The position numbers and the translations under genes were made by a program. From Psilocybe azurescens (lineage: Eukaryota > Basidiomycota > Agaricomycetes > Agaricales > Agrocybaceae), in contig JAJIRX010000730.1 in NCBI GenBank assembly GCA_023853785.1, forward strand, positions 124,001 to 188,000: a stretch of 64,000 bases of DNA, written 5' to 3'. Below, piece after piece: positions 1-10,282 of the stretch. The notes beneath the pieces were generated by a model. The model saw only the letters and a program-made list of their open reading frames with translations. It searched no databases and was not told where the DNA came from. How positions within the stretch are numbered: position 1 is the stretch's first letter; every line of letters starts with the position of its first letter.

Positions 1-85
1 CTGCTCTAATTCTTATAAACATAAACCTTAGGCCTTGTAGACGGAGTCTACAATCCTCGCACACACCGCAATTACAATCCCTTCA

Positions 86-628
86 ATACTTTGTTGCTAA
101 ATCCATCATTTTTGAACCATTTTTTGTTGGAAAAAACAATTAGAATGCAAAGAAAATTTTACATGCCCAGATTTATTATTCTTACAGCTTTGCCTTCTGC
201 ATTACTTTTTGGACATGCAAAATTCAAGACAATTGAAAATTTTGCCACAATATTGCCAAATTCAGAACCCATCCTTTTCCATTAGCAAAATGATGGATTC
301 TGAATTTAATATTAATAATATCTAGAATTTTATGCTGTGCAAAATATTTTTTTTAGAGCCATAAAAAAATATTTTGCACAGCATAAAATTCTAGATATTG
401 ATAATATGCCAAATTCAGAATCCATCATTTTGCTAATGGAAAAGGATGGTTCTGAATTTGGCAATATTGTGGCAAATTTCAATTGTCTTTGAATTTTGCA
501 TGTCCAAAAAGTAATGCAGAAGGCAAAGTTTAAAGAATAATAAATCTGGGCATGTAAAATTTTCTTTGCATTCTAATTGTTTTTTCCAACAAAAATGGTT
601 CAAAATGATGGATTTAGCAACAAAGTAT
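86..628. mobile_element. Foldback element (MITE) with long inverted arms and TA ends
   Basis: Two arms of about 255 bp are near-perfect reverse complements, meeting around 345-365. The outer ends read TA-CTTTGTTGCTAAATCC on the left and its complement on the right, so a TA dinucleotide flanks both sides (87-88 and 626-627). TA flanks are what Tc1/mariner-type transposases leave. No transposase remains; the 64-aa ORF in the left arm is not a gene. The arms differ at only a few positions, so the hairpin is fairly young or was homogenised. A simple palindromic duplication is the alternative. Confidence 0.75.
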
Positions 629-719
629 ATTTAAACTATTGCAAGTCCATTTCGCATGAATTTTACATTCCGCAAAATCACTGCTGCCAGCAGTGGTAAT
701 ACATTAATGTCTACTTGCA

Positions 720-1036
720 AGGTCCAAGACAAAAAGAAAAAAAGCAATAAAAAAATAAAAAAGGGGGCAGGAGGATGGTAGTAGCACCTGCCATCCTTGC
801 CCTCACTGTCCCCACCCTCATGCTTGCTGTCCCTGCTGTCCCCACCCTTGTGCTTGCCATCCCTACTATCATGCTTGCTGTCCCTGCTGTCCCTGCCCTT
901 GACCTTGCTATGCTCACCCTTGCCCTTGCTATTCCTGCTATGCTTGCCCTTGCTCTTGCCATACCCACCCTTGCCCTTGCTGTACCCACCCTTGCCCTTG
1001 CTGTACCTACCCTTACCCTTGTTGTACCCACCCTCC
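720..1036. repeat. Minisatellite, probable core of a truncated KDZ-type element
   Basis: From about 780 the plus strand is a degenerate tandem array of roughly 15-18 bp units built on CCCTTGCCCTTGCTGT. It opens ORFs in several frames, but they are low-complexity shadows. The stretch just before it (A-rich run, then GGGGGCAGGAGG) resembles the entry to the repeat core of the element at 5369-7776, around 6020-6105. I infer this is a fragment of the same family, cut off by the copia LTR at 1037. Confidence 0.55.
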
Positions 1037-1244
1037 TGTTGGGAATGTGCTCGGACATTCCACACATTTATCTTGTAGATTTATCTTATTAATTATCTTA
1101 CTAATAATCTCTCGGCCTTGGTTATATCATACATAGAAATATTTAGATGCTGGTAGATTATTCTAGTTACAGTAGATACATGTATATAAGTAGCTGCGAA
1201 GTTTGTACAATAAAATTAAGTATTCCAAACATAAATTGTCAATA
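1037..1244 (+). repeat. Copia 5' LTR
   Basis: Begins TGTTGGGAATGTGC and is about 93% identical to 10283-10490. It contains a TATA-like TATATAAG near 1185 and an AATAAA-like signal near 1210, as expected for U3 and R. The exact 3' edge could be the CA at 1240-1241 or ATA at 1242-1244; the two LTRs agree through 1244. Confidence 0.9.
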
Positions 1245-1258
1245 GGTTATGGGCCCCG
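1245..1258 (+). other. Primer-binding site, half-tRNA-iMet type
   Basis: GGTTATGGGCCCC lies directly after the LTR. It is complementary to the anticodon stem-loop of initiator methionine tRNA, allowing one G-U pair. This matches the priming mode known for Drosophila copia, which uses a tRNA-iMet cleaved in its anticodon loop instead of the tRNA 3' end. Confidence 0.75.
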
Positions 1259-1334
1259 TGCCTGTACATTAAAACTTGTACTTGAATTCTCAACAGCCAC
1301 ACTCATCCTCATTTATTTTTAACACACAATTAAT

Positions 1335-1389
1335 ATGTCAGACAAATATAGCATGTCTGGACCCTACCGAATTTGCATGCTGAAGGCAG
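1335..1389 (+). pseudogene. Copia gag, N-terminal fragment
   Basis: An ATG at 1335, 90 bp after the primer-binding site, opens a peptide starting MSDKYSMSGPYRICMLKAEN, with the tryptophan-containing start typical of copia gag (UBN2-type). The frame is broken at 1398 by an inserted element and resumes after its 3' target duplication at 3756. Gag would form the cytoplasmic particle that packages the element RNA. Confidence 0.7.
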
Positions 1390-1717
1390 AGAATTGGGAG
1401 GTCTTTACACAGCCCACCATTTTTTGGTCAGACTCCAGTCGGACTCCGTCGGACTTTCTATATTCAGAATGACAATTTTTCTGGTCTAGGACTGCTGAAA
1501 TTTTCTGGTGAGATTCTGGTGAGATTCCGGTGAAAGTCCGACCGGACTACAAGTCCAATGGACTGTCTGGGCGGACTGTCCACTGGAAATGACCAGACAG
1601 GATCAACGGAAGTCCAATGGAAGTCCATCGGAATCCCACCGGACATGACCATTGGAATTCCAGCGGACAAGTCCAACGGATGTCCTTTTATTATAATTTA
1701 TACTAGTATAGAAAAAA

Positions 1718-1793
1718 GACATAAACGAGAATTGAACTCGGTCATCAGAGAATGCCAACCACAAGCGGGATAAACCAACTGAGCCACAAAGGC
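1718..1793 (-). ncRNA. tRNA-like Pol III unit in element copy 1
   Basis: Read on the minus strand: an A box TGGCTCAGTTGG (1775-1786), a B box GAGTTCAATTCTC (1727-1739) and a T run (complement of 1712-1717) that could stop Pol III. The T arm pairs perfectly (CGAG/CTCG). The D stem and acceptor stem do not pair, so it is not a working tRNA. The same unit recurs at 7357-7432 in the sister element. A tRNA-derived SINE captured by the element, or an internal promoter belonging to it, are both possible. Confidence 0.6.
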
Positions 1794-2137
1794 TTATAGA
1801 AAATAATAAAATTAGTTAAATACATAGTGATGCCACCAAAATTCTTGGCACTGCTCGGCATGGGACAAACAACAACGCATGCATGACATGTTGATGCCAC
1901 GTCAGTCCGTTGTTGATTCCGGCCCCACTTTTTCTTCCACCACCACTACCACCTCGGTTTGGAGTGAGGCGAAAGCCAACCTGACGCTGACGGAGGACAA
2001 ACACGACCATGACGGCCATGACCACGACCACGACCGCAGCAACGATAACGACAATGTGGATGCGGACAAGGAGTACTGCGATGACGAGAACACAGACAAC
2101 AGCGACAGCAAGAGCAACAGCGAGAACAGCAAGAGCA

Positions 2138-2590
2138 ACAGCAAGGGTGGGGGGGATGGGGCGCGACAGCGACAGTGACGGGCACAGCGAGGGTGGTGCG
2201 AGACAGCGGGGCAAGACGGTGAGGGCAAGGGGTGTGGGTGAGGGCAAGGGCAAGATGGCGGGGGCAAAGACAGCGGGGGCAAGACAGTGAGGGCAAGACA
2301 GTGAGGGCAAGACAGGGGGCAAGACAGCGGGGGCAAGACAGTGAGGCGAGAGTGAGGGCAAGGGCAAGGGCGAGACAGCGAGGGTAAGGTGAGACGGCGG
2401 GGGGCAAGGGGCGAGACAGCAGGGGTGAGGACGAGACAGCAGGGGCGAGGACGAGACAGCGGGGCGAGGATGAGGGTGAGACGGTGGGGGCAGGGCAAGG
2501 GGGCGAGACGGTGGGGGTGAGACAGCGGGGGTGAGGGGCGAGACAGCGGAGGCGGGGGCAAGGGCAAGGGCGAGACATAGGACAACACCG
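2138..2590 (+). repeat. G-rich minisatellite core of element copy 1
   Basis: Tandem variants of GACAGCGGGGGCAAG and GTGAGGGCAAG run for about 450 bp. The plus strand is strongly G-rich, with many runs of three to five G. Minus-strand ORFs up to 268 aa are proline/leucine-rich by-products and are not called as genes. Confidence 0.8.
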
Positions 2591-2948
2591 CCGTATGGCC
2601 ACGTACACCTGACACGACACACCCCACAACGATGACCCTCCCGCCTTTTTTAAGGTTTTCCCTTTTTTTCATGTTTTTTCGTGTTTTTTCTTCTTTTTCT
2701 GTTACATTTATATGTTTATTTGTTCATCTGACCCAGGTATGTACCTCCATCCCCATTTTTCTTTTTTAAATTTATGTTTTTGTTTTTGTTTTTTAATTTT
2801 TTAATGATGGATCTCGCAGTATGTAACAATGTAATAGATAGTTGTTAATATATTATATTACACTTATATGAATTTACATTAAGATTGAAACATTAATATA
2901 TTTCAGTTGGAATCCAATTGAATTCTATTCCATGAAGTTAAAGTTGGG

Positions 2949-3207
2949 AACTCCAACTGGAGTCCAGGTGGACTCCAGGTGGTGTCTAATTGAACTCCAC
3001 CTGGACACTACCTGGACTCCAGTTGGACTTAAGTGGAATTGTTTGGAGTCCACCTGGAGTCCACCTGGAGTCCATCTGAACTCCACCTACCAAAGATAAT
3101 TTTTGGGACATTTGCATATGTTCCAGATGGAGTCCATGTGGAGTCCACCACTTTTGTATGGAGTCGGTGGACTCCACATGGAGTTCCTGGGTGGAGGTAA
3201 AGTACAC
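2949..3207 (-). mobile_element. Nested end fragment of a KDZ-type element (copy-3 subfamily)
   Basis: Read on the minus strand it starts GTGTACTTTACCTCCACC and follows the left end of the element at 14859 for about 250 bp, including the shared stretches CTCCATACAAAAGTGGTGGA and GGAACATATG. The sister copy (5369-7776) lacks it at the matching point near 5885, so it is a secondary insertion. The other end and a TSD are missing, so it is truncated. Confidence 0.65.
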
Positions 3208-3755
3208 AAGTCAGATAATAATGTAGTATATAGTTTTCAATATATTATATTATATTGTTACATGAATTAAAGATAAGATTGAAGTATTATCCTAGTGACC
3301 TAGCTTCCTTAATATGGCTCCCAAAGCTTCCAAGAACACTGCTACTGTCCCTAACTCCCCTCCCAAGTCTGCAATTAAACCAGTGACAATCCACTGGACA
3401 TCCACTGGACATCCACTGGACATCCACTGGACATCCACTGGACTCCACTGGACAGAGCACTCTTGGATCTGGTCTAATTAAGTGCTGAGAGTCCAGTGGA
3501 AGTCCAGTGGAAGTCCAACAGAAGTCCAACGGACTGGACAGTCCGGCCAGTCCACCTGTTTTCTGTCTTGAAGTGACTTGACTGGACTTTGACTGGAATT
3601 TGGCCGGACTCTGACTGGACTGGTACCGGAATTTTGTGGAGTCCAACGGAATCCGTTGGACGTTCAATGGACTGTCAATTGGAATTGGCTGGGTCCAGTG
3701 AAAGTCCGTTGGAGTCCAACGGAAAATGGGGGCACTGTAAAGTACACAGAATTGG

Positions 3756-4540
3756 ATGCTATGGAAGCAAAGAATGCTTGCAGTATTCACTGACCTTGGA
3801 CTGGAAGACCATATTGCAATTGATGCAAAAGCACCAGAATCAGCTGAACCCAGAAAACCAACTGCACAAGAGCTTGAGGCTCAGAAGAAATGGAGAGAAC
3901 AGGATGCAAAGGCACGAGTCTGAATTGAGCTGTCAATCTCAAATTTGGAAATAATACACATCAGTGGTGCAGTCACAGCATGCCAAATGTGGGAACAACT
4001 TACCACAGTGAAGGAATCCAAAGGCTGACTTGGAATTTTGGCTACACAGAGGGCATTGTACAGAGCAACAGCAGAAGAAGGATTCAATATGGTGGAACAT
4101 ATATCAAAATTACGCCAGCTACAGGAGGAACTGCATGTTATGGGCAGCAAAGTACCAGATGAAGATTTTGTAATGATTTTAATCACATCACTTCCTGAGT
4201 CATGGGACACTTATACAACATCTTATCTTGGGTCAAGTGGGAATAAACCTCAATTATCCTCTCATGAACTTGTGGCTATCCTCATGGAAGAAGATAGACA
4301 TTGCAAGTCTAGGTCTGGTGACTCAACACAGACATCCTTACAGGCTAGACAATCTGGAAATTCAAGGAACAGCAGAAAATCCAATAAATCATCGGATTCA
4401 TCAGACAAAGAATGTTACAACTGCCACAAAAGGGTCACATATCAAGGGAATTTTGGGCTAAAGGTGGCAGAAGGGAAGGTCAAGAACCTAAAGGCTGAAG
4501 AGGACCAAATAGGGCAGGGCACACAAATCAAGCACAAGAG
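3756..4540 (+). pseudogene. Copia gag, main part
   Basis: After the target duplication the gag reading continues through helices typical of UBN2/retrotran_gag proteins: GLEDHIAIDAKAPESAEP, then MWEQLTTVKESKG, LATQRALYRATAEEGFNM, LRQLQEELHVMGSKVPDEDF and LPESWDTY. A zinc knuckle begins ECYNCHK near 4411 but shifts frame before its H and last C. An in-frame stop near 3922 and frameshifts near 4037 and 4430 show it is dead. Confidence 0.85.
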
Positions 4541-4573
4541 TCAATTACATCAAATCTTAATGATGCATCATAC

Positions 4574-5368
4574 ATGGCATTTGCACCTGCAGAACAACAC
4601 AGAGAATTTTTGAAATATGATTGGATATTAGACTCAGGAACAACCTCACATATCTGTACCATGAGGGAGGCATTTATTGATTATACACCACTCAAGGATT
4701 CAACCATACAGGGCCTCAGATTAAGCCCTGTCACTGCTCAAGGCCGTGGAACAGTCATTGTTAATTTCTTTGTGGATGGAAAAAATTCCAACACCAACTC
4801 CGCAATGTCCTACATGTCCCTGATGCTCCAAACTGCCTACTATCAATCAGCAGAATTGACAATGCAAATGGGCATGTTAAATTTACCAAAGGAGGATGCT
4901 CCATATCGGATTCCAAGAATAAAATGATTGAAAAAGGAATCAAGTCTAATAGGCTTTACCTATTATTAGCCCGTGCACAACTACCTGGAAAAGAGAAGAC
5001 AAACTATGCTTCATTGCAGAAGCTTACCTGGGACCAACAGCACTGAAATTTGGACACATATCCATGTCATCTTTGCAAAAATAAGCCAAGAGGAGCTGGT
5101 AAATGGAATGGAGATAGATCACACATCTATTCCTTCCCCAACATGTGAGGCTTCTATCAAAGCAAAACAGGCTCACAAACCATTCTCAAAGGAGGCAGAC
5201 AACTGCTCAGAGATTCCTGGAGAAGGATTTATGAGTGATGTTTGGGGACCAGCAGAAGTCCAGTCTATTGGAGGCTTCAAATATTGCATCTCATTCACAG
5301 ATGATGCAGTCTGCTTCAGTGGAGTAAAATTTATGAAGGATAAAATGGAGGCCTCAGCTCGGATAAAG
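4574..5368 (+). pseudogene. Copia pol 5' part: protease and integrase N-terminus
   Basis: DWILDSGTTSHIC near 4620 matches the copia aspartic protease active site (D-S/T-G). Further on, degenerate GAG-pre-integrase sequence leads to GEGFMSDVWGPAEVQSIGG and SFTDDAVCFSGVKFMKDK (5222-5346), the start of the DDE integrase core with its first aspartate. Several frameshifts separate these parts. The reading stops at 5368, where the second element is inserted, and resumes at 7785. Confidence 0.82.
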
Positions 5369-6349
5369 GTGTACTTTACAGTGCCCCCATATTCCGTTGG
5401 ACTCCAACGGACTTTCACCAGACCCAGCCAATTCCAATGGACAGTCCATTGGACGTCCAACGGATTCCATTGGACTTGACAAAATTCCGGTACCAGTCCA
5501 GTCAGAGTCCGGCCAAATTCCGGTCAAAGTCCGGTCAAGTCACTTCAAGACAGAAAACAGGTGGACTGGCCGGACTGTCCAGTCCGTTGGACTTCCGTTG
5601 GACTTCCACTGGACTTCCACTGGACTCTCAGCACTTAATTAGACCAGATCCAAGAGTGCTCTGTCCAGTGGAGTCCAGTGGATGTCCAGTGGATGTCCAG
5701 TGGACTGTCATTGGTTTAATTGCAGACTTGGGAGGGAGTTAGGGACAGTAGCAGTGTTCTTGGAAGCTTTGGGAGCCATATTAAGGAAGCTAGGTCACTA
5801 GAATAATACTTCAATCTTATCTTTAATTCATGTAACAATGTAATATAATATATTGTAAACTATATACTACATTATTATCTGACTTTGTGAATTTCACTAA
5901 GTCCAACTTTAAATTCACATGGAATGGAATCCAATTGGATTCCAACTGAAATACTTTAATCCTAGCTTAAATATATGTGACAATGTAATATAATATATTA
6001 AAACTATATACTACATGATTATATACAGGTAAAAATAAAATAAAAACATAATAAAAAGAAACAAAAAAGAAAAACAGAAAGAAAGAACGGAAAAAGGGGG
6101 AGCAGGGTACATTGGTGGTGTCGTCGTCTGCGTTATCGACGTCGTGGTCAGCCGTACCCGTCGTTGTATGCGTCGGTGTCGCCGTCGGGTGTTGTCGTCG
6201 GCTGTACCTGCCATGGTACACGTCGGTATCATCGTCGGTGTCGTCCGTACGTGTCGTGGTACGTGTCGATGTCGTCCGTACGTGTCGTGGTACACGTCGC
6301 TGCTGTCGTCGTGTGTCGTCGTCGCCGTGGTGGTATCCGTCGGTGCCGT

Positions 6350-7110
6350 CGTCGCGGGTTGTCCTCGTCCTCGCCCTCGCCGTCCTCGCCATCCACGTCC
6401 ACGTCCTCGTACTCGCCGTACTCGCCCTCGCCGCCGTCCTCGTCCTCGCCGCCCGTACTCGCCCTCGCTGCCGTTCTCGTCCTCGCCGCTGTCCTCGTCC
6501 TCGCCGCTGTCCTCGTCCCTCGCCGCTGTCCCTCGCCCCTCGCCGTCGTCCTTGCCCTCGCTGTCGTTCTCGCCCTCGCTGTCGTCCTCGCCCTCGCTGT
6601 CGTTTCTCGCCCTCGCCGCCGTACTCGCCCTCGCTGTCGTCCTCGCCCTCGCCGTTGTCATCGTCCCCGCCCGGCCGTACTCGCCCCTCGCTGTCGTTCT
6701 CGCCCTCGCCGCCGTACTCGCCCTCGCCGTCTCTCGCCCTCGCTGTCGTCTCTCGTCCCCGCCCGCCGTCCTCGCCCTCGCTGTCGTTTCTCGCCCTCGC
6801 CGGCCGTACTTGCCCTCGCCGTCGTCCTCGCCCTCGCTGTCGTCCTCGTCCCCGCCGCCGTCCCTTCGCCCCTCGCCGTCGTCCTTGCCCTCGCTGTCGT
6901 CCTGGTCCACGCCGGTGTCTTGATCCTCACCGTCGTGGTCGTGGTCCTAGCCGTCGTCCTAGCCGTCGTCCTCGCGGTCCCTCGCGGTCGCCCTCGCCCT
7001 TGCGGTCTACGTCGTGGTCCTCGTCCGGCGTCCTCGTCGTGGTCCTCGTCCGCTCCTCGTCCAGCGTCCTCGTCCGCGTCCTCGTTGTCGCTGTCGCAGT
7101 CGTCCTCGTC
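6350..7110 (-). repeat. Minisatellite core of element copy 2
   Basis: About 750 bp of tandem variants of CTCGCCCTCGCTGTCGTC on the plus strand, G-rich on the minus strand as in copy 1. It is longer and purer than in copy 1, so the core expands independently in each copy. ORFs up to 429 aa (Arg/Pro/Ser or Val/Leu) in several frames on both strands come from the repeat and are not genes. Confidence 0.8.
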
Positions 7111-7356
7111 CTCGTCGGTGTGGCCGTCAGCGGTCGTTCTCGTCCTCTGTCGCGTCGGGTTGGCTCTCGCCTGGCTCCGACCGACGAGGGCGGTGGTAGT
7201 GGTGGTGGAAGGAAAAAGGGTTGGGGTCGGAATTAACAACGGACCGACGTGGCATCAACATGTCACGCACGGCGTTGTTGTGTGTGACGTGCCGAGTAGT
7301 GCCGAGAATTTCGGCGGCACCGCTATGTATTTAACTAATTCTATTATTTTTCATAA

Positions 7357-7432
7357 GCCTTTGTGGCTCAGTTGGTTTATCCCGTTTGCGTTTGGCATTC
7401 TCCGATGCCCGAGTTCAATTCTCGTTAGTGTC
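7357..7432 (+). ncRNA. tRNA-like Pol III unit in element copy 2
   Basis: A box TGGCTCAGTTGG at 7364-7375, B box GAGTTCAATTC at 7411-7421, 35 bp between them, and seven T at 7433-7439. The T stem CGAG/CTCG is intact; D and acceptor stems are not. Compared with 1718-1793 most differences fall in the anticodon-variable region while both boxes are unchanged, which suggests the promoter boxes may be kept by selection. Confidence 0.62.
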
Positions 7433-7784
7433 TTTTTTTCTATACTAGTATAAATTATAATAAAAGGACATCTGTTGGACTTCCATTGGAATTCCGTTGG
7501 ACTTGTCCGCTGGAATTCCAATGGTCATATCCAGTGGGATTCCGATGGACTTCCATTGGACTTCTGTTGGTCCTGTCCGGTCATTTCCAGTGGACAGTCC
7601 GCCCGGACAGTCCGTTGGACTTGTAGTCCGGTCGGACTTTCACCGGAATCTCACCGGAATCTCACCGGAAAATTTCAGCAGTCCTAGACCAGAAAAATTC
7701 TCATTCTGAATATAGAAAGTCCAACGGAGTCCGACCGGAGTCCGACCAAAAAAATGGGGGGCTGTGTAAAGACCTCGGATAAAG

Positions 7785-8492
7785 GACCATGCTACCCTAC
7801 TGGAAAGGAAATTTGGAAAACACCCAAAGTGGATGCATTTTGACAATGGGAAGGAGCTAGTCAACAAAGAAATAAAGACATGGGCAGAAGAAAGAGGCAT
7901 TGAAATACAAACCACTGCACCTTATTCTCAATTACAAAATGGAGTAGCAGAGCGTTTTAACCGTACACACCTGGAGCTTGCAAGAGCCATGCTAATTTCG
8001 AAGAAGCTACCTGATTTTTATGGGATGAAGCAGTCTCCCATGCCAATTACCTTCGAAACAGGGGGGCGCCTACCAGGGCGCTTAAAGGCCTGACACCTTA
8101 CGAAGCTTGGAATGGCTCCAAACCTGATGTTTCACACCTCAGAGAGTTTGGATGTGATGTATGGGTCCTAGATGAGTCCCAGAACTGATCCAAACTGCAC
8201 CCAAAATTGCACAAGATGGTCTTTGTAGGATTTAATGATGGATCCAAATCAATTCGCTATTATGACAGCAAACATAGAAGCATCAAGACATCCCGTAATT
8301 TCGCTTTTAATGAAAATGATGAACCTAGGGAACTTGAAATAGTTACTACAGTACCTGGTTTGGCATCTGAGGGGGAGCCAGGACCAGTTTCAGACGCACG
8401 AACCAACGAAATACAATCAGAAAAAATTGTTCAACCAGTCATAACTTCCAGTAATTCAAATAATCGCCAACTACAGCACCAGAACAATGCAA
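7785..8492 (+). pseudogene. Copia integrase, C-terminal part
   Basis: Continues the integrase interrupted at 5368. MHFDNGKELVNKEI holds the second catalytic aspartate, and TAPYSQLQNGVAERFNRT the catalytic glutamate in the usual NGVAER context. Downstream LTPYEAWNGSKPDVSHLREF and KLHKMVFVGFNDGSKSIRYY are the conserved copia integrase C-terminal motifs. A frameshift near 8060, a stop near 8186 and a stop at 8495 break the frame. Confidence 0.88.
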
Positions 8493-8493
8493 A

Positions 8494-10265
8494 TTGACTA
8501 CAAGAAGTCTCCACAACCCTCAGGCGCGAACTCCGTCATCAAGATTCAATACACCCACTCCTATTCCACTCCCTACACCAGATATCACTCGTTCAACAGA
8601 ATCTTCAAAGGCTAAGCAAACAGAGCGAACCAATGTTGCTTCAGAGCCAGAAATTGCAATGCTAGCTTCAAGAAATTCAGAAAGCAGCTTGCCTTTAAAA
8701 ATTGAAGAAGCACTTGCAGGAAGTGAATCTGAAGCATGGCAGAAAGCTATAGACGAAGAATTAAACACTCTGGAGAAGATGGGGACATGGGAACTACAAA
8801 ACTTACCAAGGGATAGAGAACCTATAGGCTGCAAATGGCTATTTACCAAGAAATATGACGCTGAAGGCAATATAGTTAAATACAAGGCAAGACTTGTTGC
8901 ACAGGGCTTCTCACAGAAGCCAGGAATAGACTACAGCAATGATGGGACATTCGCATCAGTTATGCGCTTTGAAACTTTGCGCACTTTACTCGCACTCTCA
9001 GCAGTCCATGGATGGAGTCTTCGACAGCTTGACATCAAGGGCACTTATTTAAATGGATATATTGAAGAAGAAATATGTATGCGATAACCTCCTGGATATA
9101 ATGATGGATCAGAATGTGTCTGTTGACGTAGGTGCTCATTGTATGGTCTCAAACAAGCTGGAAATGTTTGGAACAAGGAATTTGATACAGCCATGAAGGA
9201 CTTAGGATTCACTAGGCTCAAATCAAATTACTGCTGCTACAAACAACAAGACGGTGAAGAATTTGAGATCCTACTTGTCTGGGTAGATGACATCCTATCT
9301 ATTGCAAACTCAGATGCTCGGAACAATTTATTGGAGTAACAATTATGCCAGAAATTTGAAATTAAATCGCTGGGACAACCCTCACTACTTCTAGGAATGA
9401 ATGTTATACAGGATCATCATTCCAAAGTCATTTCCATTTCACAAATTGCCTACATTAATCAACTACTTAAGAAATTTGGTCTTGAGGATGTAAACCCACT
9501 AACTACACCCATGGATCCAAATGTGAAGCTCGACAATACAAACTTATCTCAAGGGAAATTGGACGAGCAGGGGAGCAGCTAGAACAAGCCAGTGCTAGCT
9601 ATGCAACACTTATAGGATTGCTTATGTATTTTGCAATTGGAACCCGGCCAGACATCGCATTTTCTGTCCAGAAACTCGCACAGTTCACCAAGAACCCTCA
9701 GAAACAGCATTGGACAGCTGTTAAACAAATATTTCGCTACCTTAAAGGTACTCGAGACTACAAACTCACCTATGGTCATGAAACCGAGGAAATTGACCAA
9801 GAATTAAATATTTACTGTGATGCAGATTGCGCATCAGATAGAGACAGGAAATCTATCAGTGGATACATTATCAAACTAGCTGGAGGTCCTGTCGCTTGGA
9901 GTGCAAAGAAATAGAGCACAGTAGCTCTTTCAACTGCAGAAGCAGTGTATACTGCTGCTACTCACTGCACAAAACAGGTACTCTGGCACAGAACATTATT
10001 CACGGAATTAGGAATTGATATTCCTACTACCTCAACCATATTCTCAGACAACCAAACAGCTATCTCAATTGCTCACCACCTGGAATTTTATTCCAAAACC
10101 AAACACATTGACATCTCCCACCACTTTCTTCGTGATCTTGTCCAGAATGGTGCACTCAATTTAGTTTATATCAATACCAGAGAAAATATAGCAGATCTAT
10201 TCACCAAGGACTACCTAGGACATTACACCAGGACCTCACATTCGAAATTGGAGTATTCTAGAGAT
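8494..10265 (+). pseudogene. Copia reverse transcriptase and RNase H
   Basis: The RT_RVT_2 domain starts around EAWQKAIDEELNTLEKMGTW (8734), with GCKWLFTKKYDAEG, ARLVAQGFSQKPGIDY, LRQLDIKGTYLNG (first catalytic Asp) and LVWVDDIL in place of the usual YVDD. RNase H follows: TRPDIAFSVQKLAQF, IYCDADCASDRDRKSISGY, STAEAVYTAATH and ENIADLFTK. In-frame stops at about 9085, 9125, 9337, 9580 and 9912 make it non-functional. In a live copy the polyprotein would copy RNA into DNA inside the particle. Confidence 0.92.
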
Positions 10266-10267
10266 GC

Positions 10268-10282
10268 CCGAGCAAGGGGGAG
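10268..10282 (+). other. Copia polypurine tract
   Basis: CCGAGCAAGGGGGAG directly abuts the 3' LTR. Its purine run (GAGCAAGGGGGAG) is the expected plus-strand DNA primer of an LTR retrotransposon. Confidence 0.75.

Larger units (their letters stand above)
1398..3747 (+). mobile_element. Non-autonomous KDZ-type element, copy 1
   Basis: Ends are GAGGTCTTTACACAGCCC on the left and GGGCACTGTAAAGTACAC on the right, imperfect inverted repeats of each other. The 8-bp flanks are identical: AGAATTGG at 1390-1397 and 3748-3755. Both subterminal zones (about 1430-1680 and 3380-3730) are packed with short palindromes of the type GTCCANTGGAC. The interior holds a tRNA-like unit, a G-rich minisatellite and AT-rich DNA; no transposase ORF is present. 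The family assignment rests on the shared termini and 8-bp TSD with the element at 14859-16119, which carries KDZ-associated coding sequence. It is inverted relative to the copy at 5369. Confidence 0.85.
5369..7776 (-). mobile_element. Non-autonomous KDZ-type element, copy 2
   Basis: Same family as 1398-3747, reversed. The left end reads GTGTACTTTACAGTGCCCCC and the right end GGGGGCTGTGTAAAGACCTC; the flanks are an exact 8-bp duplication GGATAAAG (5361-5368 and 7777-7784). The subterminal 5390-5720 and 7470-7750 zones repeat GTCC/GGAC palindromes and match copy 1 in inverted order. The core is a C-rich (plus strand) minisatellite and a tRNA-like unit. It lacks the 2949-3207 insertion of copy 1, so it shows the older state. 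Confidence 0.87.

Noticed and set aside
1816..2672. Minus-strand ORFs of 227-268 aa rich in Pro, Leu and Ser
   Set aside because: Same cause: antisense of a G-rich tandem repeat in element copy 1.
1718..7432. Functional tRNA genes in the two elements
   Set aside because: A and B boxes and the T arm are good, but D and acceptor stems do not pair, so they are called tRNA-like only.
6112..7453. Long ORFs of 259-429 aa on both strands at 6.0-7.4 kb
   Set aside because: They lie in the minisatellite core, occur in several frames at once and have compositions set by the repeat (Arg/Pro/Ser or Val/Leu). No domain is present.
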